Positions 25,460 through 32,791 of a stretch of DNA of 40,338 nucleotides are shown one piece after another; the first letter of the stretch is position 1; each line of letters starts with the position of its first letter. The notes beneath the pieces are model-generated. The model ran no database searches and was not told the origin of the DNA. It saw nothing but the letters and a program-made list of their open reading frames with translations. The translations under genes were made by a program, and so were the position numbers. The stretch lies in assembly GCA_947625635.1 (NCBI GenBank), contig CANQPA010000008.1, positions 1-40,338 on the forward strand. The letters run 5' to 3'. The stretch is from an uncultured Bacilli bacterium (GTDB lineage: Bacteria > Bacillota_I > Bacilli_A > RF39 > UBA660).

Positions 25460-26305
25460 TTATACACTCTCGATTGCAGATTTTAGAACTCGTATAACAG
25501 GGCGGACCCCATACTCGTTGTACGCGTGGTTGCTGCCGACATCGCCGCTCGAGTGGACACTGTACACACCGTACGTGTTGCTGGAATACGGAGTGAGTGT
25601 CCAATATCCCCAATTACCATTACATTTACGAATTTCTGCTGGTAACTCTTGCACTTCTTCTAAACTAATTAATCTTACGTAATCTACTGTCTCGATACCA
25701 TCAGCATCTATTGTCATAGGTTTTAAGCCACTTCTATCTAACTGTGCTAAGAATTCAGTATTTAAAACTGCTCTTATAATACTATCTCTCCATTTATTAT
25801 CATGAAAACTAAATCTTACATCTTTATAGTCGTCTAAATATTCTTTATTAAATATACCTTTTATATCATTTTCTGATAATTTATCTTTCATAAATAAAGT
25901 TTTTGTATCGTTATCTTCAGCAATAACATACCATTCATATCCTCCAAAACTTACAATCGAATGTTCACTTTCTTTATATTTTTTTAATTCCTTTCTTGCT
26001 TCTTTCAACTCTTCCTCTGCTTTTTTTATTCTTTCTTTTATTTTTTCTTCCATTTTTAAATTCCTCCTATTTTTACTTTCTTCTAAAGAAATATATTTTA
26101 ATCTTTCTTCATTTAATTGCTTTTTTAATATGCTATCATAGTCATAATCAGCAACTACTTTATTAGCAACTAATCTTGTTAATTCTTTATTTTCTTGTTG
26201 TAATTGCTCATATTCAAAATTAAGTCCATTTACTATATCAGACATTATTGTTATTTCGTGTTTACTTCCTAATAGTTCCATTAATTGTTTAGCCGTATTA
26301 TTCAT
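25460..26305 (-). CDS. DUF6273-type C-type-lectin-like protein with GC-rich, variable-looking C-terminus
   Basis: A 281-residue protein. The first 115 residues are coiled coil (EYEQLQQENKELTRLV, KERIKKAEEELKEARKELKKY). From about 116 it follows the DUF6273 pattern: SFGGYEWYVIAEDNDTKTLFM, WRDSIIRAVLNTEFL, DYVRLISLEEVQELP, then WGYWTLTPYSSNTYG and AYNEYGVRPVIRV. This is a formylglycine-enzyme/C-type-lectin-like fold that tolerates variable loops. The last 40 codons are GC-rich and dominated by NNC codons, unlike the AT-rich rest (see the separate entry). It sits in the early/middle region, not among tail genes, so its ligand is unclear. Ribosome site AGAGGTGG; ends 24 bases before a hairpin. 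Confidence 0.75.
   Translation of the reverse strand: MNNTAKQLMELLGSKHEITIMSDIVNGLNFEYEQLQQENKELTRLVANKVVADYDYDSILKKQLNEERLKYISLEESKNRRNLKMEEKIKERIKKAEEELKEARKELKKYKESEHSIVSFGGYEWYVIAEDNDTKTLFMKDKLSENDIKGIFNKEYLDDYKDVRFSFHDNKWRDSIIRAVLNTEFLAQLDRSGLKPMTIDADGIETVDYVRLISLEEVQELPAEIRKCNGNWGYWTLTPYSSNTYGVYSVHSSGDVGSNHAYNEYGVRPVIRVLKSAIESV
25495..25610 (-). other. Variable-repeat-like GC island at the 3' end of the DUF6273 gene
   Basis: By hand count 59 of the 100 bases 25501-25600 are G or C, against about a quarter in a sample line of the same gene (26101-26160). In the coding strand 19 of about 34 consecutive codons end in C (ctc, tcc, agc, aac, tac, gtc, cac, ggc and similar), as produced by adenine mutagenesis of AAC codons in diversity-generating retroelements. 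No reverse transcriptase and no template repeat are visible in the window, so the element would have to act from elsewhere, or the segment was acquired. Confidence 0.5.
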
Positions 26306-26335
26306 TTTACCACCTCTTTTATCACATCTTTGTTT

Positions 26336-26770
26336 TTAATCGTCCGTTTGCTTTGTAAAATCAATATTAATTTCTGTGTGCCATTGATTTTCTACTGTTT
26401 TGGCTGTGTTATTAATAAAACTATCAACAAATTTTTCTAAATTATTTTTTTCTTGTAATTCTTTTCTTATTAATTTTCTAATAACATCTCTTTTATTAGA
26501 AATAGCAAGTTTTAATTCTTTTTTGACTACTTCTAATATTTCTTCTTTTAAATAATGGTCTATAATTGGCTCTGTATTCCAGTCAGAATCTCTTATCTTA
26601 CCATTGTCTTTGTCAACTTTCGCTTTTAATATTTCATTAACCACTTCACTTGTTATTCTTTCTGTTGTTCCTAATGCTTCACTCATACTTGCTTTGACTA
26701 CATCTTTAACACAATTTGCTATGTATTCTTGGTCTATATTTAAATCTACTCCTAAAATTTTTTTGTCCAT
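26336..26770 (-). CDS. Hypothetical phage protein
   Basis: A 144-residue helical, charged protein (VKDVVKASMSEALGTTERITS, LKEEILEVVKKELKLAISNKRDVI, LEKFVDSFINNTAKTVENQWH). Ribosome site GGAGATGAATAG, three bases after the HAD gene stop. No family recognised. Confidence 0.6.
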   Translation of the reverse strand: MDKKILGVDLNIDQEYIANCVKDVVKASMSEALGTTERITSEVVNEILKAKVDKDNGKIRDSDWNTEPIIDHYLKEEILEVVKKELKLAISNKRDVIRKLIRKELQEKNNLEKFVDSFINNTAKTVENQWHTEINIDFTKQTDD

Positions 26771-26773
26771 TTA

Positions 26774-27325
26774 CTATTCATCTCCTTTATTAACAAAATC
26801 TAGGACTTCTTTTAATGTCTCAGTTCTTATTAAGTCACTATATTCCACCTCATCATAATCTAACTTTTTTATATAGTCTTCATTTTCTTTTATTTTATCT
26901 TTTAAAAAATCAATTAATTCATCATTTATAGGCTTGTTTTTTAAAACCATTTTTATATTTTTTATATTACTTTTCGGAGTTTTATTTTTATTATATTTAA
27001 GCCCTCTATCGTCTATATATAAAATGCCTATTGCTTTTTCATTAGTAACACCTATTACATCATCTTTTTCCCAGTATAAGTTTTTCTCATTTTTATTAAA
27101 TATTTCAAATTCTAAATCAGTATTAATATTCATATATTCCACGATTTGTTTTGCTGGTCTATTACTTGAAATAACTATATAGTATTCTTTTAATAATTCT
27201 TTCATATAATCTAGTAATTCATAATTTATAGTTCCATATATTGAGCCGTCTTTATATCCCTTATATCCTTGATGTATAACTCCATCAAAATCAAAAACTA
27301 TTGTTTTTTTCATTTTATTTTTCAT
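26774..27325 (-). CDS. HAD-superfamily phosphatase
   Basis: A 183-residue protein with motif I FDFDGVIH (both catalytic Asp present), motif II VISSNRP (Ser), a downstream Lys-rich region, and motif IV LYIDDRGLKY. The cap is small. Members act on phosphorylated nucleotides, sugars or polynucleotide ends; phage examples include nucleotidases and polynucleotide-kinase phosphatase domains. No kinase domain is present. The C-terminal 50 residues (DELIDFLKDKIKENEDYIKKL...) are helical and may be a partner-binding tail. It lies among small early genes; substrate unknown. Confidence 0.75.
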   Translation of the reverse strand: MKNKMKKTIVFDFDGVIHQGYKGYKDGSIYGTINYELLDYMKELLKEYYIVISSNRPAKQIVEYMNINTDLEFEIFNKNEKNLYWEKDDVIGVTNEKAIGILYIDDRGLKYNKNKTPKSNIKNIKMVLKNKPINDELIDFLKDKIKENEDYIKKLDYDEVEYSDLIRTETLKEVLDFVNKGDE

Positions 27326-27640
27326 TTATTCATCATCTACTTTCTCAACTAAATCTGCTTTTATTAAATCATATAATAAATCCATATCTAAAAACGTTTC
27401 ATCTTCTATAATTAAATTTGTTGTTTTCAAAAAATTATTAAATTTTCTATTGGATACATAAAAACATAAAAATTTCTTTTTAGATTTTAATCTTAAAAAG
27501 CCATGTTGACATTCATACTTAGAAGAAGAATAATAATCAATACAAGTCTTTCCAGTATCATGATTTACCATTATATAATGAGGTTTCAAACCGTATTTCT
27601 CTAATTCTTTTAAATCAACGTTATCTTTTATTTTTAACAT
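27326..27640 (-). CDS. Hypothetical phage protein
   Basis: A 104-residue protein with beta-like segments (KPHYIMVNHDTGKTCIDYYSS, FLRLKSKKKFLCFYVSNRKF) and an acidic helical end. Its stop and the HAD start form TAA-ATG, so the two are coupled. No family recognised. Ribosome site AGGTGATTAAC. Confidence 0.6.
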   Translation of the reverse strand: MLKIKDNVDLKELEKYGLKPHYIMVNHDTGKTCIDYYSSSKYECQHGFLRLKSKKKFLCFYVSNRKFNNFLKTTNLIIEDETFLDMDLLYDLIKADLVEKVDDE

Positions 27641-27642
27641 TG

Positions 27643-27975
27643 TTAATCACCTACTTTATAACATTCATTCTCAAATTGTTCTTTAGTTAAAATTGTTTTA
27701 ATATTATTTGATAACCAAGACTTATTATGTGATATATTGCCAATTCTAATATATTCACCTGTTATGTCTTGTACTAATTCACCATTAACATAATCTCCAA
27801 CTTCAATTAAATCTATAATGTTATAACTTGTTTTTTTTATGTTTTCTTCACATATAGGTAACACTAAATCACTATAATGCTTATTTAAATTTACTATAAC
27901 ATCATACTGACTAACATAAGTTATTTGTCCTACTCCTAATCTAGTTCTAACATATATACCCTTTTCTAATTTCAT
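27643..27975 (-). CDS. Hypothetical phage protein, SH3-like barrel
   Basis: A 110-residue beta-rich protein: EKGIYVRTRLGVGQITYVSQ (a CarD/SH3-like opening), DLIEVGDYVNGELVQDITGE, IKTILTKEQFENECY. The IEVGDYVNG...ILTKEQFE pattern is frequent in small early proteins of Bacillota phages of unknown function. Ribosome site AAGGAAGTG. Confidence 0.6.
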   Translation of the reverse strand: MKLEKGIYVRTRLGVGQITYVSQYDVIVNLNKHYSDLVLPICEENIKKTSYNIIDLIEVGDYVNGELVQDITGEYIRIGNISHNKSWLSNNIKTILTKEQFENECYKVGD

Positions 27976-27989
27976 TTTATTTCACTTCC

Positions 27990-28238
27990 TTATCTATAAT
28001 TTATAATTTCATTATGTTTACTTGATACAACATAGCATTCTAAAGTATCATCATTACAAAAATGTCTATCATATATTTCAGCCGTATCTTCTTCACTTGT
28101 CATATTAAATATATCTTCACATATTGTTGTTATTATTCCAAAATATATTTTATTATCATATTCCCCTAAAACATATAATCGACCGTATTCATCTTCTTTA
28201 GCATTATTTAACATTTCTAAAAATTTATCTTTGTTCAT
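27990..28238 (-). CDS. Hypothetical phage protein
   Basis: An 82-residue acidic protein (KFLEMLNNAKEDEYGRLYVLGEYD, IFNMTSEEDTAEIYDRHFCNDD). Overlaps the end of the preceding gene by 14 bases; ribosome site GAAAGAGGT. No family recognised. Confidence 0.55.
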   Translation of the reverse strand: MNKDKFLEMLNNAKEDEYGRLYVLGEYDNKIYFGIITTICEDIFNMTSEEDTAEIYDRHFCNDDTLECYVVSSKHNEIINYR

Positions 28239-28623
28239 TTTTACCTCTTTCTAATATTTCTAATGGCTTTATTATAAATTCTTTGACTTCAACACCTAAT
28301 CCTTGTTCTTCCAACCTTTGGGTGTCAAAATTATCTAAATATTTGTAAAGTTCATCAATAACCTTGTCTTTTGCTTTTAATTTCATTTCTAAAATATTAA
28401 TTTGTGTATAGTCCTGTTTTTGCATTTTTAATTCATCAAATGCTTCACTCATAATATTTATATATTCTTCTTTTTCTTCTAATTGGTGTAGTAAACTATT
28501 AATATCACATAATAACGCCATATAACTATCATTATCAAATTCATATGTTCTATAAATTACTTTTTCTTTTCTATGCTCTTCTATAAGTCCTTTTAAATTT
28601 TTAATTCTTACCTTTTTATTCAT
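28225..28623 (-). CDS. Hypothetical coiled-coil phage protein
   Basis: A 132-residue protein with two helical blocks (YMALLCDINSLLHQLEEKEEYI, INILEMKLKAKDKVIDELYKYLD). The LLHQLEEKEEYIN / QLEEKDKIFDEI type stretch also occurs in the 28856-29257 ORF, suggesting both belong to one group of phage coiled-coil proteins. Start overlaps the previous gene by 8 bases. Confidence 0.55.
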   Translation of the reverse strand: MNKKVRIKNLKGLIEEHRKEKVIYRTYEFDNDSYMALLCDINSLLHQLEEKEEYINIMSEAFDELKMQKQDYTQINILEMKLKAKDKVIDELYKYLDNFDTQRLEEQGLGVEVKEFIIKPLEILERGKNEQR

Positions 28624-28849
28624 CTAACCACCCTAATTCTTTGCATTTGTTATATATTGCTTGTAATTCTTCTAATGTAAAAGGACTACTACCGCCATTC
28701 ATACTACTATATTTTTCTATTGTTTTATTTCCTATTGATAACTTTATTGTTGAACCATTTTTATAGTAATATATTGTTTTACCTATTCCAACATAATTTC
28801 CTATCCTTGCTGTATATCCTAAATCTTCCAATGTAATATCTCTATTCAT
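28616..28849 (-). CDS. Hypothetical phage protein
   Basis: A 77-residue protein. The first half is beta-like (DLGYTARIGNYVGIGKTIYYYKNG) and the end helical (SPFTLEELQAIYNKCKELGWLDE), a small-protein pattern seen repeatedly in gut Bacillota phages. Ribosome site AGAGGAGTGATAAAC. Function unknown. Confidence 0.55.
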   Translation of the reverse strand: MNRDITLEDLGYTARIGNYVGIGKTIYYYKNGSTIKLSIGNKTIEKYSSMNGGSSPFTLEELQAIYNKCKELGWLDE

Positions 28850-28855
28850 TGTTTA

Positions 28856-29257
28856 TCACTCCTCTATTTTGTTTTCAAAATACTTTAACCAGCACTTTTT
28901 ATAATCGTCTTTACAATTATCACAATCACATATTTTTTTCACTTTATTACACTCTTTTTCTTCTTCATCGTAAAAAATTTCATAAGGACAACAGGTGTAA
29001 AATGTAGAATCTATTATTTCATCAAAAATCTTGTCTTTTTCTTCTAATTGGTGTTTTTGCCATTTGATAGTTTTCAATAAAGATTGAATTAATCTTATAT
29101 TATCTTTTTCAATATTATTTTCTTTAATCATTTCTTCTATTTCATTATTTGAATATTTTAATAAATTTAAATTACCTGATACGTTACCATAACCACCGAT
29201 AATCATAATATCTGTTCCATCAATAATTGCCATTTTATCTTCTGTGCATAACTTCAT
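28856..29257 (-). CDS. Hypothetical cysteine-rich phage protein
   Basis: The ATG at 29257 directly follows GGAGGATAT and replaces the track start at 29281, giving 133 residues. A helical middle (EIEEMIKENNIEKDNIRLIQS) is followed by a Cys-rich end (YTCCPYEIF, CDCDNCKDDYKKCW) that could bind zinc or iron-sulfur. No family recognised. It is the last gene before a 100-base AT-rich gap (29282-29385) in which I see no gene. Confidence 0.55.
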   Translation of the reverse strand: MKLCTEDKMAIIDGTDIMIIGGYGNVSGNLNLLKYSNNEIEEMIKENNIEKDNIRLIQSLLKTIKWQKHQLEEKDKIFDEIIDSTFYTCCPYEIFYDEEEKECNKVKKICDCDNCKDDYKKCWLKYFENKIEE

Positions 29258-29385
29258 ATATCCTCCGAATAAAATAATCAACCAAACTCACAACTATAAC
29301 AAACTCGTTGATTATTAATTTAGGCATTGCAATATGACAAACAAGGTATATATGATAAAAATAATACTTAGTTGTTTTTAATATT

Positions 29386-29718
29386 CTATTTTGTACTATT
29401 CCATTCTCTTTCTAATTGATTTTCTATTACACGTATCTGTAATTTGGTTGTTTGTATTGCTTCTTGATTTGCCTTATAAATTGTCTCAGCCACATCTCTT
29501 TTGAATCTCTTTTCTGCTACTTTAGGGATTCCATAAATTATTTGATTTATTAATGTTACTGGCATATTTTTTTCTGTTCTTAGTTTTAGCGCTTCTTCTC
29601 TTAGAATTATTTTATAGTCTTTCTCCGCCTCAGCATAATTTTTTCCTGTCTCTCTGAGTTTTTTTAAAGATACTTCTAATTCTTTTATTTTTTGTTGTAA
29701 TTCATTAAATAAATCCAT
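29386..29718 (-). CDS. Conserved phage protein next to SSB
   Basis: A 110-residue helical protein (MDLFNELQQKIKELEVSLKK, LREEALKLRTEKNMPVTLINQ, RFKRDVAETIYKANQEAI). This type is common in the recombination/replication regions of Bacillota phages without an assigned activity. Its ATG shares the A of the SSB stop (TAATG), so it is made with SSB and may act on or with it. Confidence 0.65.
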   Translation of the reverse strand: MDLFNELQQKIKELEVSLKKLRETGKNYAEAEKDYKIILREEALKLRTEKNMPVTLINQIIYGIPKVAEKRFKRDVAETIYKANQEAIQTTKLQIRVIENQLEREWNSTK

Positions 29719-30116
29719 TAGTCAAAAGGTAACTCCTCTCCCTCTTCATCTGTATAAATAAAAGTCTTTTGTTCATTAACATTATCTGGTGTATTTTTAT
29801 TTGGCTTTTTTGTTAAAAACTCAAACTCTTCTATCGTTACCTCTGTTGTATATATTGTTCTTTCATCTTTTTCATAACTTCCAGTTACAATACGACCAAC
29901 AACTCCGATTCTATTTCCTTTTTTACAATATTTTTGGATTACCGCCGCCGGCTTTCCAAAAACTGTACAATTTATAAAATCACTACTATATGTTCCATCT
30001 GGGTTTTTGTAATTACGTCTTACTGCAAGTCTAAAATTTGTTACTGCTTTATTGTTGACTGTATATCTTAATTCTGGATCATTTACTATATTTCCTATTA
30101 ACATTACTTTATTCAT
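29718..30116 (-). CDS. ssb: Single-stranded DNA-binding protein
   Basis: A 132-residue OB-fold protein: MNKVMLIGNIVNDPELRYT, TNFRLAVRRNYKN, DFINCTVFGKPAAVIQKYCKKGNRIGVVGRI, then an acidic linker and C-terminal tip GEELPFD that recruits partner proteins. It protects single strands in phage replication and in ERF-mediated annealing. Its ribosome site AGGAGG lies within the last codons of the 50-residue ORF upstream. Confidence 0.95.
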   Translation of the reverse strand: MNKVMLIGNIVNDPELRYTVNNKAVTNFRLAVRRNYKNPDGTYSSDFINCTVFGKPAAVIQKYCKKGNRIGVVGRIVTGSYEKDERTIYTTEVTIEEFEFLTKKPNKNTPDNVNEQKTFIYTDEEGEELPFD

Positions 30117-30118
30117 TT

Positions 30119-30271
30119 TTATATTTCCTCCTCGTACTGTCTTACTATTTTCATCATTTTTATACAGAATCTAATTAACTCTTCTTTTGTTAAAATAAAA
30201 CTACCTTTAGTACCTTTAAAATGTTCTTTTATTTGTAATTTTGTTAATTCTTCTATGACATCATCAGACAT
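30119..30271 (-). CDS. Small 50-residue protein upstream of ssb (missed by ORF track)
   Basis: ATG at 30271 behind GAAGGTGG, stop at 30119. The product (MSDDVIEELTKLQIKEHFKG...EELIRFCIKMMKIVRQYEEEI) is helical. It overlaps the preceding gene by 8 bases and carries the ssb ribosome site in its 3' end, the same packing as its neighbours. Function unknown. Confidence 0.6.
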   Translation of the reverse strand: MSDDVIEELTKLQIKEHFKGTKGSFILTKEELIRFCIKMMKIVRQYEEEI

Positions 30272-30539
30272 TTTTTCCACCTTCTAGTTCTTTTGGCAAT
30301 TTATACATTGTATATAATTGTTTACTATGTTTGCTATAAATAAAAACATATCCTAAATATAATTTTACTTTGCAATTCCTTTTTTCTATTTTTTCAACAA
30401 ATTGTTTAATTTTGTCATCTTCAATATCTTGTAAACTCTTACCTTTATCTAAAGCATTTCTAAAAAGTCTTTTTCTTTCTTGATGATTAAATTCAGTTCT
30501 TTCTCTCATTCTCATCTTTGCATGATTAGAGATTTTCAT
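30264..30539 (-). CDS. Hypothetical basic phage protein
   Basis: The start at 30539 (MKISNHAKMRMRERTEF) is preferred over 30572, which has no ribosome site. The 91 residues have a helical basic start, DIEDDKIKQFVEKIEKRN, and beta strands KVKLYLGYVFIYSKHSKQLYTMYKLP, a DUF4258/RelE-like arrangement of one helix pair and a sheet. A toxin-like RNase is possible, but no catalytic set can be identified. Confidence 0.55.
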   Translation of the reverse strand: MKISNHAKMRMRERTEFNHQERKRLFRNALDKGKSLQDIEDDKIKQFVEKIEKRNCKVKLYLGYVFIYSKHSKQLYTMYKLPKELEGGKNV

Positions 30540-30966
30540 CTTTCCAACTCCATTTTGGATAATCCTCACCAAAATAATTATGACTATCTTTTGTATATCT
30601 TAATAATTTAAAATTTTTATTGTTATATTTTTCTGTACAATATTCTCTTGCGTCAAAACTTTTTGTAAAACTCGCGTATTGTTCTATAATACTCATTTTT
30701 CTCCAGTCTGATTGCAATATGACTTGAGCATATTTTCCTTTGCTTTTGTTCAATTTCTTTTTATCTACTTCAAATATTGCACATACTTCTGTATTAACAA
30801 GTCCATTTAAAAAATGTATTGCATATTCTGGTTTAAAATCATCAAGCGAGAGAAAACAAAAACCTATTGACGTTGTATTGCAATTATGTTTTTTGTAATT
30901 TATAAGTGTTTTATCTTCTTTAAACTTTTTAAACTCTTCATCAGACATAAACCTAAATACTTTCAT
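30526..30966 (-). CDS. Conserved phage protein of unknown function, possible ART-like fold
   Basis: A 146-residue protein: MKVFRFMSDEEFKKFKEDKTL, NTTSIGFCFLSLDDFKPEYAIHFL, TEVCAIFEVDKKKLNKSKGKYA, DWRKMSIIEQYASFTKSFDARE. The opening R/F strand, the S-x-G-F-x-F strand and the later E resemble the order of NAD-binding elements in ADP-ribosyltransferase-like proteins, but this is only a visual impression. It overlaps both neighbours by 14 bases. Confidence 0.55.
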   Translation of the reverse strand: MKVFRFMSDEEFKKFKEDKTLINYKKHNCNTTSIGFCFLSLDDFKPEYAIHFLNGLVNTEVCAIFEVDKKKLNKSKGKYAQVILQSDWRKMSIIEQYASFTKSFDAREYCTEKYNNKNFKLLRYTKDSHNYFGEDYPKWSWKDENL

Positions 30967-31285
30967 TTATACCACCATCTGCTCCGTCTCTATATCTGTA
31001 CACTTTTCCACTTTGATAAAGTTTATATAAATCTTTTTCATTGCTTTCTTTATATTTCATAACTCTAGGTAATAAATCTCCAAAATAACATTCCACTTCT
31101 TTACCATCTACTATAATTTTGTTATCACAACCTACAAAACCACTACACATTCTTGTCTTTCCATATTCAGTAGGTTTTCCACAATTATTGCAACGTAGTA
31201 GTTTTTTCATTAAATCATCATTATCTTCCAAAATTTCCATTTGGTTACCTTCATCTAAAATATTTGGGTTAAACATTATTGCCAT
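30953..31285 (-). CDS. Hypothetical zinc-ribbon-like phage protein
   Basis: A 110-residue protein with a Cys set RCNNCGKPTEYGKTRMCSGFVGC followed by ECYF, sufficient for one zinc site, and a helical Lys/Tyr-rich end (NEKDLYKLYQSGKVYRYRDG). ATG at 31285 follows AGGTGAAA; an internal ATG at 31276 is possible. No family recognised. Confidence 0.55.
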   Translation of the reverse strand: MAIMFNPNILDEGNQMEILEDNDDLMKKLLRCNNCGKPTEYGKTRMCSGFVGCDNKIIVDGKEVECYFGDLLPRVMKYKESNEKDLYKLYQSGKVYRYRDGADGGINESI

Positions 31286-31692
31286 CTTGGTATTTCACCT
31301 ACTATCTTTTTTAGTTCTTCTACTTCTTCTTCTGTGTAATTATCCTTGAAGCCAACCATGATTGATGGTGGACAAGGTATTTCTTTATCAATGGGTCTCC
31401 AGATGTGTAAACAATATTTCATATGATTTATATAATCTTTTTTCTTAGGATGTGATTGCATGCATATTTCATCATCTTTCCAAAATAATTCTTTAATAGC
31501 ACACATTTGTTCCCATGAAGGGCAACGATTTGGAAGTGATACAGAACAGTGTTCAAAACCAAGCCCCCAACTCATAATAAAGTTTAATCTACATCTACTT
31601 TTTTTGTCGTAAAAACTTCCACCAAAACCATCTTTTCCTTCTCGTTTTATATTTAAATATCTATTTTCTTTTATCTCATCTAGTGTTCTCAT
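31276..31692 (-). CDS. Conserved phage protein (DUF7694-like)
   Basis: A 138-residue protein with the conserved core WGLGFEHCSVSLPNRCPSWEQ, MCAIKELFWKDDEICMQSHP, KDYINHMKYCLHIWRP and PCPPSIMVG. Proteins of this kind are widespread in phages and prophages with no known activity. The ribosome site GGAGGCGG is inside the end of the nuclease gene, with a 4-base overlap. Confidence 0.65.
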   Translation of the reverse strand: MRTLDEIKENRYLNIKREGKDGFGGSFYDKKSRCRLNFIMSWGLGFEHCSVSLPNRCPSWEQMCAIKELFWKDDEICMQSHPKKKDYINHMKYCLHIWRPIDKEIPCPPSIMVGFKDNYTEEEVEELKKIVGEIPRWQ

Positions 31693-32258
31693 ATTACCGC
31701 CTCCAACAATTCATTATCTATTCTTTCTACTTTTTCTAGTTTCCCTAAATGCCCTTTAGGAAGCCACAACACATACAATTCTTCTACTGATTTATATGCT
31801 TTCTCATATAGTGAAGTTTGCCAACTTACGTATTCTTTATCTAATATTGAAGTTGTCTTTATATCAACAATTGTAAGTTTGTCATTTACTTTTGCTACCA
31901 TATCTAACGTACCTGCATATAAGTCTTTATATACGACTTTTTTCTCACTTTCTAATACACTAATACCTTTTTGTTTTTTTATCTCTAAATACTGCTTTAT
32001 ACTCTCTATTTGGTATATATCTGGTTTATAATATCTCTTGATGTATGCTAGTGGTCTTTTAGGTTTTTTAGTTTCTATTATTTCAATAAATTTATGTACT
32101 TGAGTTCCGTATTCCGCCTTTTTTTGTAACACATCTTTAGGTACTCCCTTGTATTTATCAGGGAATACCTCTTGTAATATTTGTGTTACACTTGGAATAA
32201 CTTTATCTCCTAGATAATAAGTATGAGTAAATTCGTCAAATCTAACTGAATCTGACAT
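31689..32258 (-). CDS. PD-(D/E)XK nuclease, RecB/Cas4-like
   Basis: The ATG at 32258 (MSDSVRFDEFTHTYYLGDKV) gives 189 residues; the longer track ORF reads the upstream gene out of frame. Motifs: GTQVHKFIE (entry His), YAGTLDMVAKVNDKLTIVDIKT (the D...DxK catalytic core) and SWQTSLYEKAY (QxxxY of RecB-type nucleases). Next to ERF and SSB it most likely supplies the single-strand ends for annealing recombination. Confidence 0.85.
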   Translation of the reverse strand: MSDSVRFDEFTHTYYLGDKVIPSVTQILQEVFPDKYKGVPKDVLQKKAEYGTQVHKFIEIIETKKPKRPLAYIKRYYKPDIYQIESIKQYLEIKKQKGISVLESEKKVVYKDLYAGTLDMVAKVNDKLTIVDIKTTSILDKEYVSWQTSLYEKAYKSVEELYVLWLPKGHLGKLEKVERIDNELLEAVI

Positions 32259-32559
32259 ATGCTTTTCTTTCTGATTCTGTTTGATATTCTTCATACATAT
32301 CAGGATGTTCTGTTTTAAATTTTTTACTATCAAATCTTTTTGACTTTGTTGCTTTATAATAAGTTGCTTTAAAACTACCATCTGGTGTTATTAACTTATC
32401 TTGTCCAGTCTCTTCCATCTTTTTTAAACACGTATCTTTTAGTTGTTCTTCTAGTATGTTTAAATCTAGTTTCATTTTTTGTATTTTTTTTATGAATTTA
32501 ACTCCCTCTTTTGAAAATGCTAAGTTATTATCTTCTACTGTTATTAGTTCATTATTCAT
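32242..32559 (-). CDS. Conserved phage recombination-region protein
   Basis: A 105-residue protein: helical NLAFSKEGVKFIKKIQKMKL, then FKATYYKATKSKRFDSKKFK and EHPDMYEEYQTESERKAYVRFS. The KRFDSKKFKxEHPDxYEEY...KAYVRF end is a common partner of the PD-(D/E)XK nuclease and ERF/RecT genes in Bacillota phages; its activity is unknown. It overlaps the nuclease by 17 bases. Confidence 0.65.
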   Translation of the reverse strand: MNNELITVEDNNLAFSKEGVKFIKKIQKMKLDLNILEEQLKDTCLKKMEETGQDKLITPDGSFKATYYKATKSKRFDSKKFKTEHPDMYEEYQTESERKAYVRFS

Positions 32560-32791
32560 TTTTCTCTTCTCCTATCTTCTTTAGTTCTTTCTCTTTTGCT
32601 TCTATTAATTTTTTTGTCGTTTCCATTTCTTTCAAAGTTACTTTTATTGACTCTTCAAGAAGTTGGTAATATTCCTCTTCTGCTTCTTCTATTTTCTTCT
32701 TCATTTTTCTTCCTGCAAAATTCAATGTTAAAATAAAAATTACCGCTAACACATAAAATGTTATGATTAAAATATTTTTAGTTAGTTCCAT
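32552..32791 (-). CDS. Small membrane-anchored coiled-coil protein
   Basis: A 79-residue protein with one transmembrane segment (ILIITFYVLAVIFILTLNF) and a 50-residue Lys/Glu coiled coil on the cytoplasmic side (EEAEEEYYQLLEESIKVTLKE). It is coupled to the ERF gene (14-base overlap). With the SPFH protein it makes a second membrane protein inside the recombination block; membrane attachment of the recombination machinery is one reading. Confidence 0.6.
   Translation of the reverse strand: MELTKNILIITFYVLAVIFILTLNFAGRKMKKKIEEAEEEYYQLLEESIKVTLKEMETTKKLIEAKEKELKKIGEEKNE

Noticed and set aside
25460-26305. Complete diversity-generating retroelement
   Set aside because: No reverse transcriptase, accessory protein or template repeat was found in the window; only a target-like gene can be claimed.
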